From positions 1,488,001-1,552,000 of the forward strand of contig NC_036448.1 in assembly GCF_002775205.1 (NCBI RefSeq): a DNA stretch of 64,000 nt. Direction: 5' to 3'. Source of the DNA: Xiphophorus maculatus. Its lineage: Eukaryota; Chordata; Actinopteri; Cyprinodontiformes; Poeciliidae. The position numbers and the translations under genes were made by a program. Below are positions 39,224 to 50,542 of this stretch, piece by piece. How positions within the stretch are numbered: position 1 is the stretch's first letter; each line of letters opens with the position of its first letter. Below the pieces are notes generated by a model. It did not search any database, was not told the DNA's origin, and saw nothing but the letters and a program-made list of their open reading frames with translations.

Positions 39224-42200
39224 TCAGGTTTTGTCCATGTCCTCTTTGGTAAAGCTAAAGGGCTTATCGTAGCCCATGAGATGGTTATAGTCATGAGGAA
39301 TGGGGAAAAGGTCTGGGTTCACAAAAAGCCCCATGGGGCCAGCATAGAAGTTGGCGAACATCTTGCTGACAGCTGGGATCCGGACTTGACTCTGATGGAA
39401 CACACAACGTTTCTCAGTCAGGAAGACACTATAGGTGATGGCAGTGTAGGTATCTCTATCTGGATTGTGGTACAGACGAATAACGTAGCCCTTTGTGATG
39501 AAATGAAGGATGACGGGGGTGAGGAAGGTGAAGAAGCCGATGATGCCACAGGAAATAACCTCAAGGGCAATGTTACCCAGTCCCAATCCAGTCTTCAAAA
39601 GGATTTGAGGCACGAGGATGAGGCTGGCGCCGCTGGTACTATAAGAAAACATCTTCACCCCTGTATAAACAAGATTCACAGGTCATTGCAAAATAAAAAA
39701 CACCTTGTATATGAATTCTAATTTAGACAGCGATTTTTTTTCCAAACAGACCTTCAGAGCAAAATAAGTGGTTAGGAGAACAAAACTTGGGACATACAGA
39801 AGACAAAAATATAGGAAAACAAGTACCAGCAGAGTGAAAGAAAGAAGGATTGAACTTTTTGGGTTGTGGATCTACAGACGTTGTACCTGCATCTCCAAAT
39901 GGAAAACAAATTCAGAGGGACTTACCATAATTTGAAAAACTTATACACAAAGCAGGGGCTCTGCAACCCAGAGCTCCAGGACCTCTAGCCATTATTTAGA
40001 TTTTTTCTTCCTTTTCAGAATTTGCCATTTCCAGGCACTTTGATGAGGACAGGGTCAGACCTGTGGTGGGTAATTTACTATATATTACCCACTCATTTTT
40101 TTTTGATGAGATGGCGGCGCCCAAAATGGCTGCGGCTGCATGGGCTCTCGACAACTTGCGAGTATTTGAGCAAAATACGCCGCCTAAAACGCTACAAACT
40201 TTGCATCCACTCAGTAAGTTAGCATATGATCGCCAGCGTCTGCTGGAATTACGATCATCAAGTGATTTTGGACTCATAAATACGACTACTCTGGAGTGTT
40301 TACGTGACCTCGGAGTGCTACGGAGGCAAGACCCAGCGGCCCACAGCGCAGCGGACTCGCCTAGCAGCACTAGCCGGAGGAGGAGAAAGCGAAGGCGGTG
40401 CGACCGGCAGCGGAAGCGCGGCTGTCGAAGTGGACTAACAGCTAAGCTAAACACTAACCCCCACAGATCGCTGCTTCCGTCCATCTTCCTCTCCAACGTC
40501 CGCTCTCTGGACAACAAAATAGACCATCTGCAACTGGAACTGTCTTCAAAGAGAGAGTTGAGGAACTGCTGCGCTCTCATTCTGACGGAGACATGGCTCA
40601 ACTTGTCCATACCGGACAACGTTGTTAGCCTGGAGGGGCTCGCTACATTCCGCGCAGACAGGAGCACCGCTCTCAGCGGTAAAACCCGAGGAGGGGGGCT
40701 GTGTACTTACATAAACAACAACTGGTGTAAAAATGCCATGACTGTCGCCAGTTACTGCTCCCAGGACATCGAGCTTCTGACTGTTAACTGCAGACCATTC
40801 TACCTGCCCAGGGAGTTTACTGTTGTTAGCATCACTGCTGTGTATGTGCCCCCCAGTGCTAACACTAAAGAGGCTGTGAGTGTTCTCTACCGGACCATCA
40901 GTGAGTTGCAATCCTCACACACAGAGGGCATTTTCATCATTGCTGGGGATTTTAACCAGGCCAACATGAGGACTGTTCTCCCTCACTTCAACCAGTATGT
41001 GGATTTTCCAACCAGGGGAGGAAATACTCTAGACTTGGCCTACACCAACATCAAAGAAGCATTCAGAGCAGCCCCCTGCCCCCACCTTGGCTCTTCAGAC
41101 CACCTATCTGTCATGCTAATTCCTGCATACAAGCCCCTGCTGATCAGAACAAAACCTACAGTGAAGCAGGTGAGGGTGTGGACTGAGGGGGCCATGGAGG
41201 CACTTCAGGACTGTTTTGAGTGCTCTGACTGGGAGATGTTCAAGGCAGCAGCCACTTACAACGACCAGATCAACATCGATGAGTACGCCATGACTGTGTC
41301 AGCCTATATCAACAAGTGCACAGAGGACGTCAGCATCACTAAGAACATTATCACCCGGGCCAACCAACAACCCTGGATGACTAAGGAGGTACGGGAAATG
41401 CTAAAAGCACGGAACTCGGCCTTCAAGTCTGGCGACAAGGAGGCACTGAGGACAGCGAGAGCCAACTTGAACCGTGGTAGCAGGTTAGCAAAGCGAACCC
41501 ACAGTCAGAAAATACAGGAGTTCTTCCACGACACCAGCAACACCAGAAGTATGTGGCAAGGCATAAAGGCGATCACAGATTACAATCCATCCTCCCCCCT
41601 AGTGGGTGAAGTTGATGTTGACTTTCTAAATGGACTCAATAACTTCTTTGGGAGGTTGGAGGCACTGAACAGTAGTCCGGCAAAGAAAACTGTTCCCCAC
41701 CAGGAAGAGGAGGCACTCTGCCTGGGCACAGCCGACGTGTTGAAGACTCTGAAAAGAGTCAACCCACGGAAGGCCCCAGGCCCCGACAACATACCTGGGC
41801 GGGTGTTCAGGGAATGCGCAGGTCAGCTGGCTGGTGTCCTAACAGACATTTTTAACACCTCACTGGACCAAGCCACAGTGCCAGCCTGTCTCAAAACTGC
41901 CTCCATCATTCCGGTGCCAAAGAAACCTCAAGTCACCTCTTTCAATGATTACCGGCCTGTGGCACTGACTCCCATCATGTTGAAGTGCTTTGAAAGGCTG
42001 GTAAAAGAACACATCGTCTCCAGACTCCCCCCCACCTTCGACCCGTTCCAGTTTGCCTACCGCCGAAACCGCTCCACTGAGGACGCCATCTCCTCCGCCC
42101 TACACCTGAGCCTGGCTCACCTGGAAGAGAAGAACACTCATGTGCGGATGTTGTTCCTGGACTTCAGCTCAGCGTTCAACACAATCATCCCACAGCATCT

Positions 42201-45200
42201 GGCAGGAAAACTGGGACACCTGGGCTTCAGCACCCCCCTGCGCAACTGGCTGCTAGACTTCCTCACCGACAGACCTCAGTCAGTCCGGCTCCCCTCAGGG
42301 CTGCGTCCTCAGCCCTCTGCTGTTCACTCTGATGACACACGACTGCGTCCCCAGGTTCGCCACCAACCACATCGTGAAGTTCGCGGACGACACAACGGTG
42401 GTGGGCCTCATCAGAGACGACAACGACCTGGACTACAGAGAGGAGGTGTAGCAGCTGGTGGACTGGTGCAGAGACAACAGCCTGATCCTGAACGTTGACA
42501 AGACGAAGGAGATGATCGTCGACTTCAGGAAGAACCGGCCCAGCCACGCTCCACTGCTCATCAACAGCTCGGCTGTGGAGGTGGTTAGCAGCACCAAATT
42601 CCTGGGGGTGCACATCACTAACGACCTCACCTGGACTGTGAACACCACGTCTCTGGTCAAGAGGGCACAGAAACGCTTGTATTTCCTGCGGAGGATGAGA
42701 AGAGCACACCTGCCCCCGCCCATCCTCAAGACGTTCTACAGAAGCACCATAGAGAGCATTCTGACCAGCTGCCTCTCTGTGTGGTGTGGAGGCTGCAGCG
42801 CCTCCGACTGGAAGAACGTGAGGAGAGCGGTGCGGACAGCAGAGAGGATCATCGGGGCCCCCCTTCCCTCCATTCAGGACATTTCATCCCAGCGCTACGT
42901 GTCCTGAGGCCGAAACATCGTCAGTGACCCCTCACACCCCCACCCTGGACTGTTCTCCCTGCTGCCCTCTGGAAAGAGGTTCCGCAGCATCCGGTGCAGG
43001 TCCACCAGGTTCCAAAACAGCTATTTCCCACTTGCCATCAGACTGCTGAACTCTTAACTGGACTGCACTCAAAAACTGGTCTCCACTTCATACCTTGCAC
43101 ATGTACAGAGCTAAATAACTTCTATTTTACTGTCATTCCTGCACTTTATATTTTATATTCATATTTATATTCAGATTTTATACTGTATTTTATTTTATTC
43201 TGGAGTAACCTCATAACATTGGAACCTCAAAACATTGTCCTGAACCATATGCAACGAAATTTCGTTCTGTATTCACCCTGTGCATGCAAAATGACAATAA
43301 AGTCAGTCTAAGTCTAAGTCTATATAGTAACATCTGCTGATCATGTTATATTACGTGTTCACCAAGCAAACCTGTTTGGGTCACACATTCAAGGTTGGAT
43401 GTTGTTTTTCTACAGCTGCATAGGAACCAGATGATCATTCCCTTGTTTTGGATCCCTTATTGCTGCTACAAAACGTCTGTGTTGACTCTGCCTGGCAGAG
43501 CTTTTATTCACAACTGCTTCATTATTGTCATTTAAGCTCTCTGTATTCAAAATACAAATGAACCTACAAAATATTGAGTGATTTCATCAAGCAGTGCTTG
43601 GTAATTATCTTTTTCTTTAACAGACTGCACTTCAGAAAAAGGGCTTTGCAATTGCAGGCTGATCTTCTATGCTGGAGGCATTCACACAAACAGGAACTTA
43701 ATCCCTGTTTACAAAAGTGTACGAAGTTTCCGCACACTTTCTGCCGCGCTTCTTCTTCTGTGCTGTTTTCACCATCCAACTTTTACATTATTCAGCTTGT
43801 TCTGCTAATGCCAGCTATATCCTTTGGTATTCATAACCTTTATACTTTTTATAATATTCAGATTTTATGAATTTTTCAGCCCCATTGAAATGAGCAGCTC
43901 CCTCCTGTGGCAGAATTGAGAATTACAATATAAAATGTCATTTGTGTTTCAGCGCCTGTTTAACTAATGACAATGAATCACCCAGTTTCAAAGCTGTCAG
44001 GGAGGAAACAAGACAGCAGCCATCTTGAGTTTGGACAGTTAAACAGCTTACAGACTTGCTGACAATACCTGGGGAAAGTGATTAGTTTTAAAGGACTGTT
44101 TCATATAACTTTACATACAGGTTGTTTAAGCATTTTACATCCAGTAGATTATTGGTTGCTAATATGCTATGGTTGCATGGCGTGTTAAAATTTGCATTGT
44201 CAGCTATCATGCTAACAAAACTAACATAATTATGACACCCTTTAAGCTAATATCATTTTAACTAATTTGAGCTTTTACATTGTTTTTTTTCATACTGCAT
44301 GTAGTAAGTTTTTGTAGTCACCATGCTAGTACTAGCCTAAATGCTAACATTAGTATTTTAGCTAGATTTAGTGTATTTCACCCTACGAACTGTTGGGACC
44401 TTTGAATTTAGCTTTGCAAGCACTGTTCTGCACCAGTTTCTAATACTGTTTGGATGAGATTTTTGCATTTTCTCAAAAAACATTCAGCATACAGCATTCA
44501 GAGCAAATGCAGTTTTTCTTGTTTGCTTTCTCTGACAATATGCTTCTGCACTGAAATCAAACTATGTTATCCTCCTTAGCATGTCTATGTCAAATTTTAT
44601 TTGAATTATGACTGGTCCCAAATTTATAATCATCATACATCCACACTTTCTGATGATAAAATGAACAAAACATTTTGAGGTTACTGACCCCTAATAGCAG
44701 TCCCCAGGCTGCCCGTGTAAACCAGGTTTCCATCCTCAGCGTAGCTTGTTGTAGAGAGACACCGGCTGCCCTGACAGGTGGAGTGGACCTGCTTGGACAA
44801 ATGAATGAATAGACACACACACAAAAACAAGAGTTACATCGATAGGTTCCATTATTTTTGCAAATATGCAAAGAATGCCAGAGGTAGATTAAAATAAACC
44901 TAATCAGAAATCAGTCCATTTAAACCCAAATTCAACTGATAGCTTTAAAGTCTTGTAGAGCCTTTGTGAACAATGTAACTCAACATTTTAGCAGTCTTCA
45001 ACTAACTTTTGACACTGAATTCACCACAGGTACAGATGATGTGATTATATATTTTATTTATCGAGTTCAAAAAACTAAAACTCCTATGACATAAAATCAT
45101 TACACACCGAGCAATATATTCTAAATGTTTCTTTCTATTTATTTTCTTTTATCCTGGTTCACAGCTAATGTAAATTAAAATTTCCAGTTAATGAGAATAT

Positions 45201-47697
45201 AATTACATAAAACCAATGGTAAAAAGAATTTAATATACTAACGTTAGCCTTGGAGGAAATGGGCATTTAGAAAATATGTCCAGCTAGGCTCCTGTACAAT
45301 ATCTACTCCCAGTACTTTGTCAGGGTGTCATTTTGTATGAATTACTGCATCAAGTGCCTCATACAAAATGAGCCACTTGATGAAGCCCACATGATCTGCT
45401 GTGGTATCTCCCCTCTACTACAGAGGTCTGCGACCTTCAGGCTGAGTTCACACTGCAGCCTGAAGTGACCCAAATTCGATTTTTTTGTCAAATCCGATTT
45501 CTTTGCCGGAGCCGTTCACACTGCCACACATATGCGACCTGTATGTGTTCTGCAGTCTGAACGGGCAAAGGACCTGAAAGTGTCCCGCATGCGCAGTAGA
45601 GGGCGCAACAGCGTCAGAGTTCTCAGTGATCTGCCAACCGCCATAAAAAGAAGAAGTGCTCAGTGTTTGCAGAAGTAAACATGGAGGCTAACGGTGGAGC
45701 ATAGCTTACATATTTGAAGTTGTCTTTTTTTATGTATTTAAATAAAAAAATTATGAACATCTTTGTTTACAAATACAAAGAAAAACAAAGAGACAGAACA
45801 CAAAATATTGCAAAGTATGCCAGGGGTGTAGATTTCAACAGTAAATACGATGGTATGGAAAACAAAAAGAATAGAGAGCAGATATTACAGATATGACAAA
45901 TTAAAAATATTCAGAGATCTACAACATTCATATGTTTACAGCTTCTTTGTTCATACTCTTGGAACTGTTTGACTGACCGTAGCATTGAATGCTATGTGCT
46001 GTTATTAAAATATGTAACCCGACTGTGGCCGTTTAATAAATTGTTAACGATTAAGAAACAATTCTATGTGCTCTGGTAGTTCTTAACACGATTTTTAATG
46101 TTTCTGCCATTTCTTCATTACAGTCACATCACACTTATAACAATATTTAACCCTCAAATAGCCAGGATCACACTGGTCACAGATTTTGATGGCCATAATA
46201 ACCCGTGACTTTACTGTACAGACCTGTAAATTATGTCAGAGTGTAAACCAACTATTTTTCAGAGTTCTGCCACCTCTTCACCACAATCTGAGTGTATTTA
46301 TAACAATATTTCACTCTCAAATAGCCAAATTGACACTGGTCACAGAATTTGATGGCCATAATAATCCGTGACCAGTATCAATTTGGATACAATCGGATAC
46401 GTATCGGATATGCAAGTGGCCCAGGAATTTGAAGTGTGCTGTTCAGACTGTCATGACAAGATCAGATACAGTACAGGTCGCATTACGTCAAAAAAATCTG
46501 GATTGGGTCACTTCAGCCTGAAGTGTGAATGCAGCCTTAGAGTCAAAGAGCCATAATGCTAAATAAATCAAAATTAAACAATTAAAACGCACAGCTCTAA
46601 AGACTGTGTGTGTACTACAGGGTTTGACAGCATTACGCAGAAAGGACTAGCTGTAGCGTTTCTTAGCACATCGGGGCTGCAGTAATCTTTGGCTATGTCT
46701 GCTCATTAGGTTTATTTGTTAAAAATAATTACCCAAGTAGCTTTTTTGAGAAAAAAGTACTAATAGGAGTAGTTTTACTGCACTGTACGTTTTACTTGAT
46801 TGATATTATGAACTATTGCTAGTCTTACTTGAGTAGATTGCTTTTGAATTTAAGGAAATAGACTTCAGTGATTGGAAACATTAGATTCTTAGATTGCTGC
46901 AATGTAGGAGCTAATTCTTATGCACTTCTGAGCTTAATTACTCAGCATTTTTTATATGTCACTGTTCACATCATTATTGTTTATTTTGTTCTAATAAACA
47001 TAGTTATTTTATTTGAAAGGTTACATAGACAATCATTATATATTTATATTAAATTATAGCCCGCATACTGTGGTCCCAGCCTTCCCCACAACAAAAAATA
47101 AGCTAAATTCCTGAGGAGCCAGGTCTGCCTACTGCAGCCTCAGATCAACACAGCCCTGCAGCCCCATCAGCAGCAGCAATCCCTCAACAGCAACATTGTA
47201 CCCATTAGGAAAACACAGGCTACCTTTGCTTTGCATTGTTCCCATACGATGACATTGATTCTATTTTAGATTCTTGATTAATATCTGTTGTGATTATGTT
47301 ATTGTACGATGTTCTAAGATCTTGTTGCATATGCCCCTTTTCAACTTGCCCATCCAAGGGTATTGCTAATCATATATATATGATTTTTAGATCCCTTTTT
47401 AAAATGAAACGACGTATATTTCTGATTTCCAAATTTGCTAAAAATGGATTTGGACATTTACATGGCTCTCACAATTATAAACCAACAACATGGAAATGTC
47501 CTCTAAGTGTGTGACTTTAAAGTGAGTGCTAAGCTGTCTAAGTAGAGCCAGGCAGCAGCAGCCAGGGTCAGTGGTGTTACCTTGCTGCGGGGGGGAGAAA
47601 ACCTCCCGACAGTCCGAAGAGACACGTTGTGCCTCCATGACAGGGAAAAGAAACGCACAGCGGGACGCGGCAGAGACTGAACTAACCTAACCACCAT
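39224..47697 (-). CDS. tmem70: Transmembrane protein 70, mitochondrial (ATP synthase assembly factor)
   Basis: Coding exons on the minus strand: 47,697-47,581 (39 codons), 44,788-44,689 (100 nt) and 39,660-39,224. Splice sites are AAG|GTAACA, AG|GTCC, GGG|GTCAGT and ATACAG|GGG, and the frames join to give 217 residues (human TMEM70: 260). The protein sits in the mitochondrial inner membrane as a hairpin and promotes assembly of complex V, acting on subunit c. Exon 1 gives a basic, Arg/Ser-rich start ([20 protein letters not shown]), a fitting import signal. Exon 2 gives [15 protein letters not shown]. Exon 3 gives [11 protein letters not shown], two hydrophobic stretches (about 83-94 and 107-127, around [20 protein letters not shown]), then [18 protein letters not shown]. 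Intron 2 (5 kb) contains an antisense L2 LINE. Confidence 0.95.
40085..43319 (+). mobile_element. Near full-length L2-clade LINE in tmem70 intron 2
   Basis: About 3.2 kb, antisense to tmem70. It has one long ORF with endonuclease and RT, followed by a 3' region that ends 'gacaataaagtcagtctaag' with short repeats of taagtc, the style of fish L2 elements. Flanks CTATATA at 40,078-40,084 and 43,320-43,326 may be a target-site duplication. Confidence 0.82.
40111..42906 (+). pseudogene. L2 LINE ORF (endonuclease plus reverse transcriptase), frameshifted in RT
   Basis: Begins [19 protein letters not shown] at 40,111 (in-frame sequence extends upstream to 40,063 outside the element). An apurinic-type endonuclease is visible: [52 protein letters not shown] and SSDHLSVML with the catalytic SDH. 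RT blocks follow: [44 protein letters not shown] and [12 protein letters not shown]. Shortly after RPQSVRL (about 42,285) sequence is missing and the frame shifts, and the catalytic FADD box near 42,380 lies in another frame. A TAG (42,449-42,451) and a final frame 42,458-42,907 carry the C-terminal part. It is an inactive copy. Confidence 0.87.
43327..44580. other. tmem70 intron 2, no feature recognised
   Basis: AT-rich intronic DNA beyond the LINE. Frames at 43,564-43,870 on both strands have no motif. Confidence 0.4.
45440..46536. mobile_element. Harbinger-like non-autonomous element with ~48-bp inverted ends
   Basis: The left end GGCTGAGTTCACACTGCAG and the right end (reverse complement) GGCTGCATTCACACTTCAG remain matched for about 48 bases, through GAAGTGACCCAA to a T-run. 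Flanking trinucleotides are TCA and TTA, compatible with a TNA duplication as in PIF/Harbinger. Inside, a segment of about 120 bases is present twice in tandem (about 46,090-46,205 and 46,255-46,375, with 'gatggccataata'). No transposase frame. It lies in tmem70 intron 1. Confidence 0.6.
46540..47570. other. tmem70 intron 1, no further feature recognised
   Basis: AT-rich intronic DNA between the Harbinger-like element and tmem70 exon 1. Frames are short and motif-free. Confidence 0.4.
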
Positions 47698-47750
47698 AGC
47701 TGCAGAAAACTTTCAAGTCAACACTTTGAACGATCATTGCACGATCTGTT

Positions 47751-47809
47751 CCGGAAGCTCTAGCCACTCCAGTCGCTCATTTGCGCATGCGCTGAAGAAA
47801 TACTTCCGG
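47751..47809 (-). promoter_or_regulatory. tmem70 core promoter with NRF-1-like and two ETS-like sites
   Basis: Within 55-115 bases upstream of the tmem70 ATG there are CCGGAAG (47,751-47,757), the palindromic TGCGCATGCGCT (47,782-47,793), which fits the NRF-1 consensus, and ACTTCCGG (47,802-47,809), an ETS/GABP (NRF-2) type site. These factors commonly drive nuclear genes for mitochondrial proteins, which agrees with the gene. No TATA box is seen. Confidence 0.7.
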
Positions 47810-48018
47810 ATTATCTAAAACTGTATATCAATAAATTCTAACATAATTATTCATATTAAAATACTACTTGTTATGAGAGGACCTGTTTTCCTAGACGTTA
47901 TAATTATCTTAATAAATAATAATTGTCGTTGTGTTCAAAGAATACAAGTACATTTTTGTTCAGAGAACAAAGTACAGTATAGCACACACTAGTAGAAATA
48001 TCAGCCAGAGGTGTAAAG

Positions 48019-48335
48019 CAGTGGTTCTCAAACTTTTTTCAGTGAGGTACCCCCTTAAAAATATAATTTTAGTCAAGTACCCCCTGACACAGGCAAAACA
48101 TTTTTGGAATAAAAAAGAGGTACAGTGCTGTAAATACCCTGTAAATACTGAATATACAATTCAGTGCATGAACACACATTTATATTTTATCGAACATTTT
48201 ACAAAATAATTTTTCCCAAGACTTATTATGAGGAGCCTACTAATTTTTTAAAGATATTTTGAAAAGCTTCACGTACCCCCTGCAGTACTTCCACGTACCC
48301 CCAGGGGTACGCGTACCCCCATTTGAGAACCACTG
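48019..48335. mobile_element. hAT MITE, 317 bp
   Basis: Starts CAGTGGTTCTCAAAC and ends GTTTGAGAACCACTG-like (ATTTGAGAACCACTG), with repeated GTACCCCC motifs inside both ends. Flanks GTGTAAAG (48,011-48,018) and GTGTAGAG (48,336-48,343) form an 8-bp duplication with one difference. Confidence 0.85.
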
Positions 48336-48343
48336 GTGTAGAG

Positions 48344-49479
48344 CATCCTGTACAGAAATTCAAGTTAGATTATGCACTGGGTGTTTTAATTCACCCACAG
48401 ATTTTTAATGAGATGGTAACTAAAAGTAGTTAAATAGATCAATTTTAAAAGTCACATAGCAAAGGATTTTAATATTGAATTTACATGTGTGAATAAAAAC
48501 AACTTTGCTAAAAATACAATCAAATCAATTAAATATATATTCTTTTCTTGAATACTTGTGAAACCCAACAACAATATCATCCTAATGTACAACAAAATCC
48601 TTACATACTGTTGATTACAAACCAACAGACATCTCCCCAAATCTTTTTGTATGAAACGGGATTGTTAGCTAGTAGCTATAGTTGTTTTGACAATAGACAT
48701 GAATATTTATTTATATGTTGGTCCATCTCAGGGTGAAAGCTTAACCTTTGATTTTTGAAAAGATACATGCCTCAATAATATTTTGTTTATGTCAGCTCTT
48801 TGAAAGTGGTAGCTTTAAGCAAGTTAACTACATGAAATTGTTAATGTTATCACCACATGAAGTTAACCCCTTGGACAAATTGTGTTTTTTGAGACAGTGA
48901 CATGTCTAGTTTAGTTATAATTTCTATTTTTGTAAAAAGGTAGATATAAATTTCTTGATATTATCGTTTTAAACAGGATCCTCTTCCTCTTGAGTTTCAT
49001 TTAAGCGAAGCTTTGAGTCCCTCTGACCAACACAGAATTCACTACAGATTGTTAAACCAAAAATAATACACTTTTTGCCAAAACTGGATATACTTCTTTT
49101 AACCCAGTGTTATATGTATACTAGGTTTACAAATGTTAACCTAAGGATTCAGAAAGTGTATAATTTACCCATAATGCCCGTTGACAGGAGGCGGTTATGA
49201 GCTGTAATTTGAAGTCACAGACTTGGGTTGAAGCCTTAAATACATTTAGGGCCCCTGAACAGATAGACCTACTTTTATACTCCTGATCACTTTTGAATTT
49301 GCCTTTGACACAAACTGTTTTATGGTTAAGCAGAAACCAGCAGTGGTTAAACTTAACTGTATGTGTTTTGCTTGACCTCCACATCCATAACTTTATGTTG
49401 ATTTCTGTACAAATACAGGAGCATTCCATTAATTCAAATATCACTGAAAAGCAAATATCTGGGCTCTGTGTCTTTCATC
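48344..49479. other. No gene recognised
   Basis: AT-rich intergenic DNA upstream of tmem70 and before the Tc1 remnants. Short frames only. Confidence 0.4.
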
Positions 49480-50192
49480 CATCTTGCTAAACAGATCAAA
49501 CTTGTCAGGTTGCATGGGGTCAGCTGTGAACAGTCCTGTCCATATCCAGCCACAAATTCTCTACTGGATTGAGATCTGTGCTTTGACTGGGCCCTCCATA
49601 ACATCCACCTTGTTGTTTTCAACCCATCTCCATGTAGCTTTAGCTGCTTGTTTTGGTTCAGGGCTGAACCTCTCATATCAACAACAGACTTAGATTGCAC
49701 TATGCATGAAACTATATCTACTATTATTAGTGTCATTTGTAATTAGCCTACAGCATTCTACTGATGATTTTAAACCTAGAGTAGCAGCAAACAGGCAAAG
49801 ATGCTCTAATTAATTAAGTGTGGCATGTTACATTGATTATGTAAAAGGAACATCTGCAAACACTGAATTTACTGCACACAAGTTAGGTTTAGCATTTGGA
49901 ACAGGTCTGTAAAATGTGCAAAACATGCAATCACTAAAAAATAAGTCCAATAAAGCTCCTGGAGGCCCCTTGGTGGTGTTGGGGCCCTAAGCAGCCACTT
50001 GGCTTGCATATATGGCTTGGGCTCTGCTTCGGGTCGTTGTCTTGATGGAAAAGAAATGTTCTCTGAAGCCACAGTTCTCTTGCAGATGGAAACTGTCTTC
50101 CAGGATCTCGCTGCATTCATTTGACCTTCTACCTTTACAAGCCTCCAGGGCCTATTGCTGAGAAGCAGATTTACACATGGGCCACATCCCAT
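49480..50192 (-). pseudogene. Tc1/mariner transposase remnants
   Basis: On the minus strand, 50,192-49,950 reads in two frames as a transposase core: RLVKVEGQMNAARS, then ELWLQRTFLFHQDNDPK, which holds the second catalytic Asp block of Tc1-type enzymes. 49,620-49,480 gives a decayed version of the next block (DLNP-like, then ENLWLD-like) and a Cys/Leu-rich end. The order fits one element with about 300 bases of unrelated or decayed sequence between. Stops and frame changes are frequent. It lies downstream of mrpl37. Confidence 0.65.
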
Positions 50193-50380
50193 CCATGTAT
50201 TGATGATGAAGTTAACTGCACTCCATGGGATGTCAAGGCCTTAGAGATTATTTTGCATTGTGCCTCTTAAGCTAAATCCATGAATGCTATCACCTTTGGT
50301 AGTAAGATTTTCTTTAAATAAGATTTTAGTTCTCCTTTATTTGAGTGACACAAGATGCAATCCTGAACCCATTTTTTTTT

Positions 50381-50386
50381 TTTATT
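50381..50386 (-). promoter_or_regulatory. Candidate poly(A) signal of mrpl37
   Basis: AATAAA on the minus strand, about 157 bases beyond the mrpl37 stop codon, next to an A/T-rich run. Confidence 0.45.
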
Positions 50387-50542
50387 AAACTCTTACACGT
50401 GGATGGAGGCAGAAAATGGGAAGTAATTCAGTTCATCAAAGTTAACATTCAATTCTGCATCCCATACTTGACAAGCAGTGACTCTCTGCTAATAATGTGT
50501 TCATATACAAACACAATCAAATGACTGAAGTGGGCAGCAGTC

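Noticed and set aside
39281..39721. 146-codon plus-strand ORF
   Set aside because: It is the antisense shadow of tmem70 exon 3, whose minus-strand reading matches a known protein.
42263..42729. Minus-strand ORFs of 148 and 98 codons
   Set aside because: Antisense shadows of the L2 reverse transcriptase region.
44590..44871. 93-codon minus-strand ORF as an independent gene
   Set aside because: Only 44,689-44,788 is meaningful. It is tmem70 exon 2 read in a different frame, bounded by proper splice sites.
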